Shown here in pieces: positions 10,578 to 21,065 of a DNA stretch of 64,000 nucleotides. The DNA is from Madurella fahalii. Taxonomy: Eukaryota; Ascomycota; Sordariomycetes; Sordariales. The stretch is from NCBI GenBank assembly GCA_029876055.1, contig CM056878.1, positions 2,356,001 to 2,420,000 of the forward strand. The letters run 5' to 3'. Each line of letters begins with the position of its first letter. The stretch's first letter is position 1. Position numbers and translations under genes: made by a program. A model generated the notes under the pieces. The model searched no databases. It saw only the letters and a program-made list of their open reading frames with translations, and was not told the DNA's origin.

Positions 10578-13500
10578 TCACTCCAAAACCAACCATCTCC
10601 CCGCCACCGCCCTCGCCCCCTCCACGTCCCCCAACAAGTAACACATACTCCTGATGTTATACGCCGCCTCCACCGTCAGGTCCTCGTCCCCCATAACACC
10701 CCCCTTCAAGCCGTCGCTACCAGTCCCCTCCGCCTCGTCCAGGACCTTCTTGTAATACTCCACCGCCAGGTTCCCCAGCCCGATCAGCGAGTACGCCCGG
10801 GCGACGTTGAAGTGCGCCTCCTGCCTCTGGGCGGGGCTGTCGGGCGACGCGGCCAGGCGGTCGCGGTAGTAGCGGAACAGGAACGCGAACCCCTGCGTCA
10901 GGAGGTACTGCCGGTTGGTGGCCTGGCGCTTGAGCGCGTAGTGGATGTAGGCGAGCGCCGTGCTGAGATTGATGAGGCAGTTGGACGGGTCGAGCGAGGC
11001 GGCGCGGGCAAAGTACGACAGGGCGTAGGTGTAGCTGGTCGTGGTGAAGAGGATGTGGCCGTAGATGGTGAGGAGGCAGACGTCGAGGGCTATGGCGTCG
11101 TCGTCCTCCTCCTCGGCGGCGGCGGCGGCGGCGGCCCCTTTTGCGTTCTGATTTGTACTGCCGCCTCCGCCTTCGGCTTTCTTCATGACAATATTGTCCA
11201 TCGTCTTGATCTGCCGGAGGATGAACTTCTGGGCGGGCCCAGAGGTGTACCACGACACGGGCGTCTGACAGACGCGACACATGGCCGAGAACATGCGGTA
11301 CGAGTCTGTTCCCGGCATGTAGTCGCGCATGAAGTAGCGCGCGATGGCCACGCACGTCTCTTCGTCGCCTGCGTAGACGGCACACGAGGCCCACGCGACG
11401 TGGATGAGGAAGGTTGCTTCGGTCGACGTCCACACGACCGAGTCTCGGGCGGCATGACAGACGATGTAGGCTTCCCGGTGCTGGCCCGAACGGACAAGGG
11501 CGAAGGCGTAGTTGAGGAAGATGTCGAGCCACGTGTCAAATGGGATGCCGCGATGTTCGGAGGGGAATTTGATGGGGAGCCGTAGGGTTTGTTCCTGGCC
11601 CTCGACTGGTGCGAGGTCTGGCCTAGTTGTTAGCATGTGGGTTTCCATGTCAGTAAGAGAGACAAGGAGAGAGGACATACTCTGCCGCAACCGCTCTTCC
11701 ATTGCCGCAAGCTTCATATTCCGCGCTGGCACAGCGGCCTGACCTCCTTGCACATTGGCAGCATACCCCAGAAATTTTATATACTTCTCCCACGGGTAGA
11801 ACTGTTTGTAAGATCGGAAGTCGTCCACGAGGTCCTTTGCCGCCCTCATCCAGCTCGTTTTGGCCTGTTCGTCTCCGTCCACGGCGCGTCCCTCGAGTTC
11901 CTTCATCAGCTGGAAGTTCTTAGCCGCCTCGGCCGTCATCTCCAGATCCTGTTGTCTTCTCTTCTCCGCATTGATCAGCCGGCGGGGCACATATTTCGAC
12001 TTCTTATTGGGGTCCCTGGGTTTGCGGGGTTTCTTCTCCCTCGGTTTCCGAGGCCCGTACGGACCGCGCCGTCTTCGAGTCCCAGGCGCCGTTCCGTCAC
12101 CTCGTCTCGCCTCCAGATTCATGGCTTCCCGTACGAGAAGGAAGGCTTCCTCTCGCCCTTCCTGTTCCGCTTCACCCTCGTACATGTTCGCCAGCTGCAC
12201 ACGAGCCTCGATGTGGTCTTCATCCTCCTCGATTGCGGCAATAAAACACTCCTCGGCGGCCGCTTTCTCGCCAAACGCCATATGATAGCGGCCTTGGCAG
12301 ACGAGAAAATCGGCATCCAACACGACATCTCCGGTCGTGGTTGCAATGTGTCTGTAGAGCTCTAGATAACGGATCGCCTCGTCAGCCCTATCGCGATCCA
12401 AGAGCGCGACGGCGATGTCCTTGAGACAATCCGGAAAATCCATAAAGCCCTCGGCTCTCGCTGGGTCCAGCAGCTGCAAATGTAGATTCGCCTCATACTC
12501 GAGGCCGACCTTGCTTCGGTAAACGTAAAGCTTCGCTCGCAGATCGACCGGGAGGCCCTGGCCGTAGCTGTCTTGAGGGAACCGTGCCGGTTCAAAATCA
12601 GGCACAGCGACTCGTCTGTCGTCGTGTATGTCCCACTCCCTGTCATCATCCGTCCATTGATCCCAATAGGACTCGGCTCTCCGGCCAAGCAGCCAGCGTG
12701 ATATCTCCTTGAGCTGCTGCGCGCCCTCTTGCCACTTCTCCTGTATAGTAAAAAACTCTAGATAAATGCGAAGATCCGACCACTCAAACCTGCCCTCCTC
12801 GGCATCGAACGTCCCATTCGCCTGCAAGTAATCAACAAGCCGCCGGTACGCGCCCCTGGCCACGTCTGCGCTCTTCCGCGGGTCCTTGACGTCGAGCGCG
12901 ACATCCGCAATGTTCCGCACCGTCCGGATGTTCCACGGCCGGTAGTTCAGCGCCTTCTGGTACTCGGCCAGCGCCTTGCTCGCGTTGCCCTGCAGCATGA
13001 TCACGTCGGCCCTGCCGGTGCGCGCCACGATGTTGGACCTGTCCGTCTCGAGCGCCTGCGTGTAGCATGCGTAGGCGCGCCGCAGCACCTCGTCCTTCTC
13101 CGGCCCGTCCTCCAGGTCCTCGAGACACTCGAGCGCGTACTCGGCCGTGCTGATCCACTGCTGCACGTCCCTGGGTGTCAGGTGGGCGGCCGAGATGCGG
13201 CACCAGATGGCCTGCTCCCGGTTGCCGAGCGTTTCGTGCACCGTCGACAGCAGCGTCCAGGCGTGAAAGACCTCGCTGTTGATGCGGATGATCTCGCTGA
13301 GCTGGGCGATGGTCCGGTCGTAGTCGTTCTGCTGGAAGGCTTCGTTGGCCAGCGACATGCGGAACTGTATGTCGGGCGGGAGCTTTGCCGCTTTTCGCGG
13401 GCCCATAACCCTCCTTGGCTTCTTCCGGCCACCTAGGCCTGCTTTGCCCGCTAGCTTGCGAGGCGGCGGAGGTTGATAGGGTATGCCGGATGCTTCGGCT

Positions 13501-13736
13501 CGCTGCCGGGCCACGAAGGCTTCTTGTAGCAGGTCGAACCGTTCGACCTCTGCCCGCAGCTCGAGGGCGTCCGAGTCGGCTGAGATGTCGCTTACAACAT
13601 CGTCCTCCTGGTCGTCATCCATCTGAGTATCCTGCTGCTCCAGAGTCGGCTGCTGGTATAGGTTCGGATCCACCATCGCCATAGGGAAGTTGTCCGCCGT
13701 GTACGCCGCAGGCGCGGCTGGCTGATCGATATTCAT
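10578..13736 (-). CDS. tfc4: Transcription factor TFIIIC subunit Tfc4 (Sfc4), TPR protein
   Basis: This is the TPR subunit of TFIIIC, which bridges promoter-bound TFIIIC and TFIIIB for RNA polymerase III genes; it is nuclear. The N-terminus is acidic (EDDVVSDISADSDALE). A basic patch (KKPRRVMGPRKAAKL) precedes a TPR array that starts with the diagnostic NDYDRTIAQLSEIIRINSE and HAWTLLSTVHETLGN. A strongly basic hinge (RRRRGPYGPRKPREKKPRKP, about 550-590) splits the TPRs into two blocks, as in the family. The whole stretch reads open for 1052 codons. A 63-nt segment at 11618-11680, however, has GTATGT donor, GCTAAC branch point and CCAG acceptor, so the likely mature protein is 1031 residues (exons 11681-13736 and 10578-11617). 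A Gly/Ala-rich and acidic insert lies near the C-terminal TPRs. No other introns were seen. Confidence 0.92.
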   Translation of the reverse strand: MNIDQPAAPAAYTADNFPMAMVDPNLYQQPTLEQQDTQMDDDQEDDVVSDISADSDALELRAEVERFDLLQEAFVARQRAEASGIPYQPPPPRKLAGKAGLGGRKKPRRVMGPRKAAKLPPDIQFRMSLANEAFQQNDYDRTIAQLSEIIRINSEVFHAWTLLSTVHETLGNREQAIWCRISAAHLTPRDVQQWISTAEYALECLEDLEDGPEKDEVLRRAYACYTQALETDRSNIVARTGRADVIMLQGNASKALAEYQKALNYRPWNIRTVRNIADVALDVKDPRKSADVARGAYRRLVDYLQANGTFDAEEGRFEWSDLRIYLEFFTIQEKWQEGAQQLKEISRWLLGRRAESYWDQWTDDDREWDIHDDRRVAVPDFEPARFPQDSYGQGLPVDLRAKLYVYRSKVGLEYEANLHLQLLDPARAEGFMDFPDCLKDIAVALLDRDRADEAIRYLELYRHIATTTGDVVLDADFLVCQGRYHMAFGEKAAAEECFIAAIEEDEDHIEARVQLANMYEGEAEQEGREEAFLLVREAMNLEARRGDGTAPGTRRRRGPYGPRKPREKKPRKPRDPNKKSKYVPRRLINAEKRRQQDLEMTAEAAKNFQLMKELEGRAVDGDEQAKTSWMRAAKDLVDDFRSYKQFYPWEKYIKFLGYAANVQGGQAAVPARNMKLAAMEERLRQSMSSLLVSLTDMETHMLTTRPDLAPVEGQEQTLRLPIKFPSEHRGIPFDTWLDIFLNYAFALVRSGQHREAYIVCHAARDSVVWTSTEATFLIHVAWASCAVYAGDEETCVAIARYFMRDYMPGTDSYRMFSAMCRVCQTPVSWYTSGPAQKFILRQIKTMDNIVMKKAEGGGGSTNQNAKGAAAAAAAEEEDDDAIALDVCLLTIYGHILFTTTSYTYALSYFARAASLDPSNCLINLSTALAYIHYALKRQATNRQYLLTQGFAFLFRYYRDRLAASPDSPAQRQEAHFNVARAYSLIGLGNLAVEYYKKVLDEAEGTGSDGLKGGVMGDEDLTVEAAYNIRSMCYLLGDVEGARAVAGRWLVLE

Positions 13737-14816
13737 CCTGTCTATCTTGTGATGCTCTCGTGGTGGGTATAGCTCAAAAGTTACAGTGGATCAATGATCT
13801 AGAAACCGTTGACTGAATGCATGGGGTCCAACCACTCTCAATCTTTTAACTCGAACCTGTGCCGGTCTTGAAAGCTAATAATGAAAGTTTGACACCGTCT
13901 AAACGTTCCGGCCGGCTTTCACTGCCGCCCAAACCCAGACTTCTGTCGCCCAGTTTTATCAATCATGAGTGGAATACCGAGGCCATCCGTCAATCGCTTT
14001 GAGCCGGGAAGTTTGATAAGAAGAAGTGGTCGTGACGTCTTGGAGGTGACGCTGCAATGGGGTTGAACTGTGAAATCGGGTGCTGAATTCTAAGTTGTAA
14101 AGGGATAAAGTGTAACCAGACTGTGCCCACGGCCGACCCTCCCCTGGTGGTCCGTGCTAATCCACATTGCGCGCACGTTGTCGGCTTGGGAATGAGTTTG
14201 CTGTAAATAGAAAGCGTTGGATAGCGTGCTGTCCATTGTTTACTATTGTATGATCATTGTTGTACGATGGAGACCGTAGACCCCTTCCGATGGTGGTGCT
14301 TGGTTGTTTCTGCTCTTGGTCATTGTTTGTCCTTTCATTTGCTTGCATAGCCGAGTTACATGGCTTTGGGCGAACAATCTCCGCAAGCGACGAACTCCTC
14401 GAGATCCTCAGCGCAGCGGAACATCCGAGATGGTAGGTACGCTGACACTCGTCGGAGAGGAACTTGGTCATGAAGTATTTCATTGCCGGTAGCGGTACTA
14501 ACCACGCTTAACCAACGCCTCCCCTCCAGCACCCCCCCCCATTCGTGGACCATCGTCCAAACTTAAACCATTGTACACATACACAAACGAATCGAACTTG
14601 CGGAACAGGAAACTCGGGCTAAACGCTCGCTCAAAAGGTTTGCTGAAGAGAGATCACCATTATCCACATGCCTTCCCCAAATCCCCAGCTCGGCTAACGT
14701 AAGGATGATGGATTAGCCACCCAGTCCTAAATATGCCCCCTATGGGCCCTCTAAAATATTGCTTCCCGCTCTTCACCATTTTTTCCCTGCTTCCGCTAAA
14801 GTTGGGCAGCGAGCTA
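13737..14816. other. Intergenic: tfc4 promoter and vts1 3' flank
   Basis: Both neighbours are on the minus strand. There is no recognisable gene, and the longest ORFs (about 108 codons) lack motifs. The part just above 13737 should hold the tfc4 promoter. No TATA box or strong repeat stands out. Confidence 0.5.
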
Positions 14817-16750
14817 CTAGCCCAGCTTTCCCTCGTTACGGGCCTCTGTCGCGATGCGTCAGTCGTCAATCTCTCCGATGGTGAGCTCAGAAAAACTTAC
14901 CCTTGACCTGCTCGAAGACCTTGAGCATCTTGCGTCTAGCACCCAGCGCGTTGACGCCACGCTCCTCGAGCTGCTTGTCGTCCAGCTCGATGAGTTCTGT
15001 CCACTTCATATCCTTGAGGTTGTCCGTGTACTTGTGCAGGCGCAGGCTCCGCAGCCAGCTCGGGATGTCCTGCAGCAGAGACGGGTCCGTCGGATCCTCA
15101 GGCGGCTTTGAGGTGCCTCTCCGTCCACGCGGAGACCGGCCACGGACCATGTCTGAGTGGTCCGAATGGTAGCCCTCCTGGCCTACCAAACTGAATTGAG
15201 CCAAATTTACTGGAGCCAGTCCATTGTTCATAAGTGAAGGTGCCCCATCGTAGGCGCTCAGGAAGCCGTTATTCTGCGGAGACGTGAAGGCAAGGGCGGG
15301 GCCGTAGTTCTGCACCGCGATGCCCGGTGAGTTGGGACGCGACCGATGGGCCGCAAAGCTCAAGTTCTGCGGCTGCTGGAGAGACATCATCTGCTCGCGG
15401 GTGAGCGAGACGCCGTGCTCGCTGACCATGATCGCCCCAGGGATATTTGGCATACCCGGAGTCAACGGGTTCTGGCCCTGGCCGCCGGGCGCGTCGTTGG
15501 AGCGGGCACGGCGGTACTTGCGAACATCGTCCAGCGCAAACCGGTTGTTGACGGTGGAGAGAGCCGCCAGCTTCATCGCCGTGGCATTGGCCACCATGTC
15601 GGCATTGTTCCCTTGCGTCTGGTTGAAAGTTGGCACCATCGGCGTGTTGACCATCGAGGCCCAGTTGCCGCTCGCCGCGTAGGGTGACAGGAGAGGGAGG
15701 TCGTTTAGTTGTTGTTCCCCGGCCGTCAGTGTCGTAGATTGGATATTCGAGTTGCTCGAGATCTGGGGCCGGGGGGACCGCAAAGCTCCGGTTGACGGAG
15801 GCGGCTGCACGAACTGGCCCATGGGCGTCTGGCCAGAAGAAGACTTGGGCCGCGAGGCATCGTTGGGTCCCCAGGGCGAGGCCGGATTCTGTCCGTTGGG
15901 GTCATCCTTGGGAGCAGAAATCGTCGGGGCCACCAGAGAGTTCCGGTTATCCACCAAGCTATTTCGAGTCGAGGTGGGGGGGTTGCCCGTCTGTTGCGTA
16001 AACTTGGCCTTCTCGGTCGCAATGGCCGCGGCGGCGTCGGGGAACATGGCGTTGATTGTCGAGGAGTCCAGGCCGGACTGGCGCTTCACGTTCGGACTCG
16101 GGCGGGCCAGCGAGTTCCGGGCTGAATCCACATTCAGTTTGTTCATGGCGTCGCTCAGGCGATTCGACATGGGGTCTGCATCACGTTCGTGTTAGACAAC
16201 GCAAGGATACCCTGCGAGGAGGGGAAAACGAACCCTTATCGAAGTTTGCAGGCGACAGCACGCCCGACATGGGGTGATTCTTCCCCATCTGCTGCAGAAC
16301 CTGGATAAAGAAACGGATCTGGACCTGCGTGGTCTGCTGGAGCAGAGCGTAGAGAGCTGCGGTCCGCTCGGCCTCACTCAGGACCCGGAACCACTGCTCA
16401 ATAGCGCTGAGCTCGTCCTTGAAGTCCTGGTCGAGGGTAGCAGCAGCCATTTCCTCCAGGGTCGTTTCGTACTGGTCAATGTCGGCGATCCACTGCTGGG
16501 CAAGCTTGTCCTGAGGGTCCATGTCGGCGTTGCCCTGGCCCTGGCTCGCCTGCACCTGACCGTAGAAGTCGGAGGACGGCCGGATCCGGCTCGCGGCCGC
16601 CTGTCCAGTCAAGGCGGCCATGTCTGCCGAGGCGCGCAGACCGTGCGTGGTTGCGCCGACGGCGCGCGACGACGGAGGCCGCAAAGACGAGATGTTGGTG
16701 GCCTCGGGCGTGCTGTTGCGATTGCTCATGATGTTGGACATGTTGAGCAT
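14817..16750 (-). CDS. vts1: RNA-binding SAM-domain protein Vts1 (Smaug family)
   Basis: This is a post-transcriptional regulator that binds Smaug-recognition hairpins in mRNAs and promotes deadenylation; it is cytoplasmic. Three exons (16234-16750, 14901-16175, 14817-14845) give 606 residues from the first in-frame ATG. An N-terminal helical region (QWIADIDQYETTLEEMA..., about 80-150) is the conserved Vts1 N-terminal domain. A long Ser/Asn/Pro/Gln-rich disordered region follows, then the SAM domain at about 539-597 (IPSWLRSLRLHKYTDNL, GARRKMLKVFEQVK). The tiny last exon adds EARNEGKLG. The true N-terminus may be longer: the frame stays open upstream to a TTTTATAG acceptor at about 16810, suggesting another 5' exon that I could not place. 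Confidence 0.92.
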
Positions 16751-19043
16751 GCCCGTCACAGAACCGAGATTCGAAATGTCGAGCCGTTCGAGTGGCTCAA
16801 GCCGGACCTATAAAATGGAGGGGTGGGAAAAGAATCAAAGCGCTGTCTCTAAAAATTGCTCGGTACCCAGTGCCAGGGAAAGATGAAACAGGGCTCGCGG
16901 CTGTTTGGCTGTTAGCTGGCGTCGGAATAGTGGGTGGCCCACAGCAGAGAGTTTTGTGATCTTCAGGATCCCGATTCATGCCATAGCGAGATATGCGTTC
17001 CAAGACGTACCAAAGGCAGATATCGCATGCGTGTGCGGATATTACTTGAGGATATTAGACTGGCTCTCGGGGGACTTTCGAAGTCGCTGCGGAAGAGGAT
17101 ACGAAAAGGTGCGAATGACTTTCGAAGACTCCTGCAGTAACCCGCTGGCCTCAAAGGAGGATCGAAAATTTCGCGAGAAAGAAGAGTCGCTATAGGGCAC
17201 GAGGTTCTGTCGCAGGAGCATCCCGGTTAGCAAGGGCGAAGGAACCACGGTTGAACATATGTGGAGGCGGCTCGCGAAGCGACCTTCGATGCAAGTAGAT
17301 GAGCAAAGATGCTGAAAGAAATAAATGCTCCAGATACAGTCGCGGGGAGAAGCCCTCGAAGATCGGATCAAAGAGGAACACAAAGACGGTTGGTTTCGCG
17401 ATCACCCTTCTCCAGATCCAGTCGTGGCCCCTTTACCAGTCGCGACGGGGAAATATCAGTCGGTCACGAGGGGAGGGGAGGGGGGGCGGTTGTAAGTCGA
17501 CATACCCATTAAAGCAGCGCCAGACTATCCAGAAATCCAAGCGAGACGAAGAGCAAATGCTGGCTCCGGCCTGAACCAGCGGAGTCGACGGTTCGCGGTG
17601 AAAGGGACAAAAAAAAAAAAGGAGGGAGAGTCGAAGGACTCGAGGGACCTGAATGCGTCCAACGGAAGGAACGGAAGGCGGAAGCGAAAGCGGGACCGGA
17701 TCTGAGCGCCCAGCTGAGGCTGGAGCCTGGACAATCATCGACCGGCTTAGCACTCAGGAGTGCCCCCACCCATGGATGTTTCGCTTTTCCTTCTACAGCC
17801 GCCGGCCCCGCCTCGGCGTAACCACACAATGGAAGCCGCAAAGACCGCAAGACCCATACTATTGATTGCTTTGGCAGGCCTGAGCTTGTGTGGGTGTAAC
17901 GGAAGTCATAATTCAAAGCCGGTTTTCGAGCTGCCAGAGCATCTACGATCACCGGTGTCTTCCCTTATTTGCTGCGCTTCATTGGAGGCTCGTCCGCGGA
18001 TCCAAAGAGCCTGGACCGTCAGCCCTGCCAGTGTAGGCGCTTAGCGTTAGCAAACCCCCTGACTGTTGGGGGAATAGGGGCTGTCGAGCTCCCCAAATCC
18101 CCCGCCCAACTGCGGCGGGGCAGCACACACCTGTCAGCACTACACAATAGGCCACCCAATTATACGTGATGCTCCCAGCACTACTTGAGCCTCACAGCAG
18201 TCAAATATAAGATGGATGGCACATAAAACAAACAAGATAAGACCGATGTGATATGTAGATTACCGTAACTACCAAGCATATAGCGGACCGAGAGTTCTGC
18301 CAAGCTGACGCAGAAGCTCACCGAGGGCCGTTCACTCACCGCGGCACGGAAAGGGCCCAAACCAGTCTGACATCAAGGCATCCCATCAGATTGGATAGCG
18401 AATGATTGGGCCACGGGCAAGCAGCGCTGGAGCGCGCTGCTGACCACGAACGCTGGAAACGGGTACTCAGCCCCGTTAGGTGGACCAACACTGTAGATCG
18501 CAAAGTTGGCGGATGATCAGATTAAGTATGTTGCCTTGCTTTCATGCACCAAAGTCCTTCGGAGACAAAGAGCAGAGGTGTTTGGTAATAGCGAGGCTAC
18601 TCCTTCTTGGCACGAAATAATCCTTCAGCAAAAGAGCACGGGAAGAGAAGCTCAAAGCTGTACACACTAATGCCGTTTGTGGTTCGATGCTGTCGCTCCG
18701 GGAACGACAGCCGAGTCCGAGGGGAAGGGGGACAAGGAGGGAATCCAAAGTCGTCGGTCGCTCGCAACACGTCTTTTTCGGCACAAAACACACACGCACA
18801 TACACACCTTAGGTTGTTCCTGGGTCAACGCCGCGCTCGAGAGGGAGGGGATACAGCTCGGCAGTTCCGCCTCGCGCACGAGGCCAATGCATTCCGCTGG
18901 TTGATGAATGACGCCCTAGATAACACCTCGAAAAGCCGGCCCAGAAGCGGTGCGTATACCGTCACCGCAGAAACCCTTCGTAAAGGTCATGTCCGAAGAT
19001 GGTCCTCTCCGTAACCGCACGCACGCGTAAATAGGAAAAATGT
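16751..19043. other. Intergenic: vts1 5' leader/promoter and rpl29 3' flank
   Basis: The part next to vts1 probably contains a 5' leader with at least one intron, because a pyrimidine-rich TTTTATAG acceptor lies just upstream of the coding exon on the minus strand. A short A11 run lies near 17608. I found no gene in 17.2-19.0 kb; the ORFs of up to 147 codons show no motif. Confidence 0.45.
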
Positions 19044-19427
19044 TCAAGCAGTCTCCCTCTTGCCCTCCCGGAACTCCTTCTGTGAAGCTGGGTTAGCAAA
19101 ATCGATCGCGGCCGAGATCGAGCGGGCTGTTGAGGCGTACCAGAGCCTTGGCGGTGCCGTGGAGCGCATGCCTGTGGTTTCTCCGGAACTTGGGGTCGGT
19201 ACCCTTCAGCGACGGGTACCTCTGGGTCTTGGGCTTCTTGATGCTGTAGTAGTCCCCGCGTTAGTTGTCCCATGTCGTTGCAGTTTTCATTGTCGATTAT
19301 TCGCCGTACCCGTTCCGGTGCGCCTTGCGCGACTGGTTGTGCTGAGACGAGTTCTTAGACTCTGCAGAAATTGTCAGTATTTTGGCAGGAGAAAATTTCG
19401 GGTGAGCGACAATCACATACTGGCCAT
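19044..19427 (-). CDS. rpl29: 60S ribosomal protein L29 (eL29)
   Basis: This is a small basic protein of the large ribosomal subunit. Four exons encode 65 residues: 19421-19427 (only 7 nt, ATGGCCA), 19310-19361, 19141-19243 and 19044-19079. The spliced product starts MAKSKNSSQHNQSRKAHRNG, continues IKKPKTQRYPSLKGTDPKFRRNHRHALHG-type sequence and ends KEFREGKRETA; this is the full length and order expected for fungal eL29. All three introns (59, 66 and 61 nt) have GT-AG ends. Without splicing no ORF looks like the protein, so the gene is easy to miss. An early intron right behind the ATG is common in fungal ribosomal-protein genes. Confidence 0.95.
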
Positions 19428-19877
19428 TGTTGTTGATTTCGACTCCGAATGAAGACGATTGCTGAGTCTGAGAAGCTGGGGTGCAAGGTTTCAAGAATGT
19501 AGCTCACGCACAAAAAGGTGGGAAAGAAAATTGACTGCCCTAATTTGGTGGATGTGGCTAGTGTGTGGCTGACGGGGCTTGGTAAAGGTTCAGATACGAC
19601 GTAATCATAGTAAATTACAGTTATAGTATAAGTACACGAACAATTTCTCCAGGTCAAATAAGAGGTGCTGAGAACTCTCTTTTCTCTCTCTCCCTTTACC
19701 GGTGCAGTCGTACAATGATTTCATTACAAGTATCTGCAAAATGAGACTCTATATGCGCTATCCATTACAAAATATCGCCCAAGAACCTGTCACCGATGCA
19801 GACCGAAGACCATGGTTACCCTTATACAGCGAGGTGTATTCCGAGTCTATCAAGCGATACAGCATGGATGTTAGGCC
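19428..19877. other. Intergenic: rpl29 promoter and 3' flank of carrier gene
   Basis: The region is compact and AT-richer than its surroundings, with several short CT-rich runs near 19680-19700 (plus strand). It should hold the rpl29 promoter and the 3' UTR of the carrier gene. No separate gene was seen. Confidence 0.5.
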
Positions 19878-21065
19878 TTATTTCATAGTCGCCGGCACTG
19901 CCAGCTTTGCAGCAGCAGCCAGGCCGGCAGTCCTCCTGAGCTGCCGCGACCGCATGGCCTGGATATATCGGACGAAGAGGACAAAGAGGAGTTCGACGCT
20001 GCGATAACCGAGTCAGTTCCAATCCTCGATCGATATTCTGCTCTCGTTGGCAAGACGCACCGCTCCTTGGTCATCATCAGGATACCCTGGACCAGTAGGC
20101 CCTTCAGAATCTGCGGGCCGATGCCCTTGAACAAACTCAGGGCGCCTTCATTCTCAATGATAAACTGCATGACCTCGACAAAGGTCTTGAACGGCTTCCC
20201 TTGGCGTGCCGGTGGCGGCTTGGACTGCAGGCCGACCTTGGCAACGATCAAGGGTTGTGTGACGATGGTGGCTAGCACCTTGGACATGGCGCCGAGGGCT
20301 AACGAACGATGTTAACCTCCTGTGGCAGTAACCGCGTACGGACAAGCTTACCAAATGCCTCCCAGGGCGAGAGGTTCTTCTTCCCGGGGAAGAAAACGTC
20401 CTTCAACCGCTCATACGCGCCATACGTGATGGACGGGTTGATAACCAGGACCAGGCTCGCCTTCAATCCTCTCCAGAGCCCAGAGATCCCATCTTCGCCC
20501 TCGATAACCTCGCGGGCAGTGTCAATGATACCCTTCCTGTCCTCCTTGCTCTGCGTTTGTTGCCTGGTTGTGATGACGGCGACCGGGATTGTGAAGAGCT
20601 GTGCGAGAGCACCGGCGACAGCACCGAGAGACAGCTCGACAACAGTGGACGGCTGGGCCGCCGACTTGCCGTACTTGAGGTAAAGGGTGCGGACAACCGA
20701 GTACCAGTAGAAATAGGCAAAGTTTGTCGAGGCGACACCAATCAAGGAGCCGCTCATGCCGGCATACAGTCCGGCAATGCCCTCAGCAGAAGCAATCTTG
20801 CTAATGGCGTCCCATGTCGACTTGTAGTGAACCTCGTCTGGAGAGCCGTCCGTCTCCTTGGCGTCGCTCTGCTTTACTTGAACTTGAAGCTTTGTCTTGA
20901 CGCTGGGCGGAGACACAGGGTCAGCAGGCGGACGCGACAGGGCTAAATGAGCATCACGTACAGATCCAGAGGGTACACAAGCGCATTGGCGAAGACTGCG
21001 CCCGCGGCGCCGGCCGACGCTCGACCCCACGGCCCAATTGGGGCTGGCTTTGACTGCGCGGCCAT
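19878..21065 (-). CDS. Peroxisomal carrier, adenine nucleotide transporter (PMP47/Ant1-like)
   Basis: This is a mitochondrial-carrier-family membrane protein of 337 residues, probably importing ATP into peroxisomes in exchange for AMP, as known for Ant1/PMP47. Four exons (20962-21065, 20352-20902, 20061-20298, 19878-19998) splice in frame. The three carrier repeats show PLDLVKTKLQ (P32, D34, K37), then PVAVITTRQQ, then QPLIVAKVGLQ. The variant second and third signatures and the GAVAGALAQLFTIPVAV stretch are typical of the PMP47 branch rather than of ADP/ATP carriers of mitochondria. The last exon forms the final helix (VELLFVLFVRYIQAM) and a basic tail. The start at 21065 begins a compact MAAQSKPAP leader followed directly by the first helix. 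The peroxisomal location is inferred from family resemblance. Confidence 0.88.

Noticed and set aside
10443..11585. 380-codon plus-strand ORF
   Set aside because: Antisense shadow of tfc4; its sequence is an Arg/Val/Gly-rich reverse frame and includes the A23 tract as poly-Lys.
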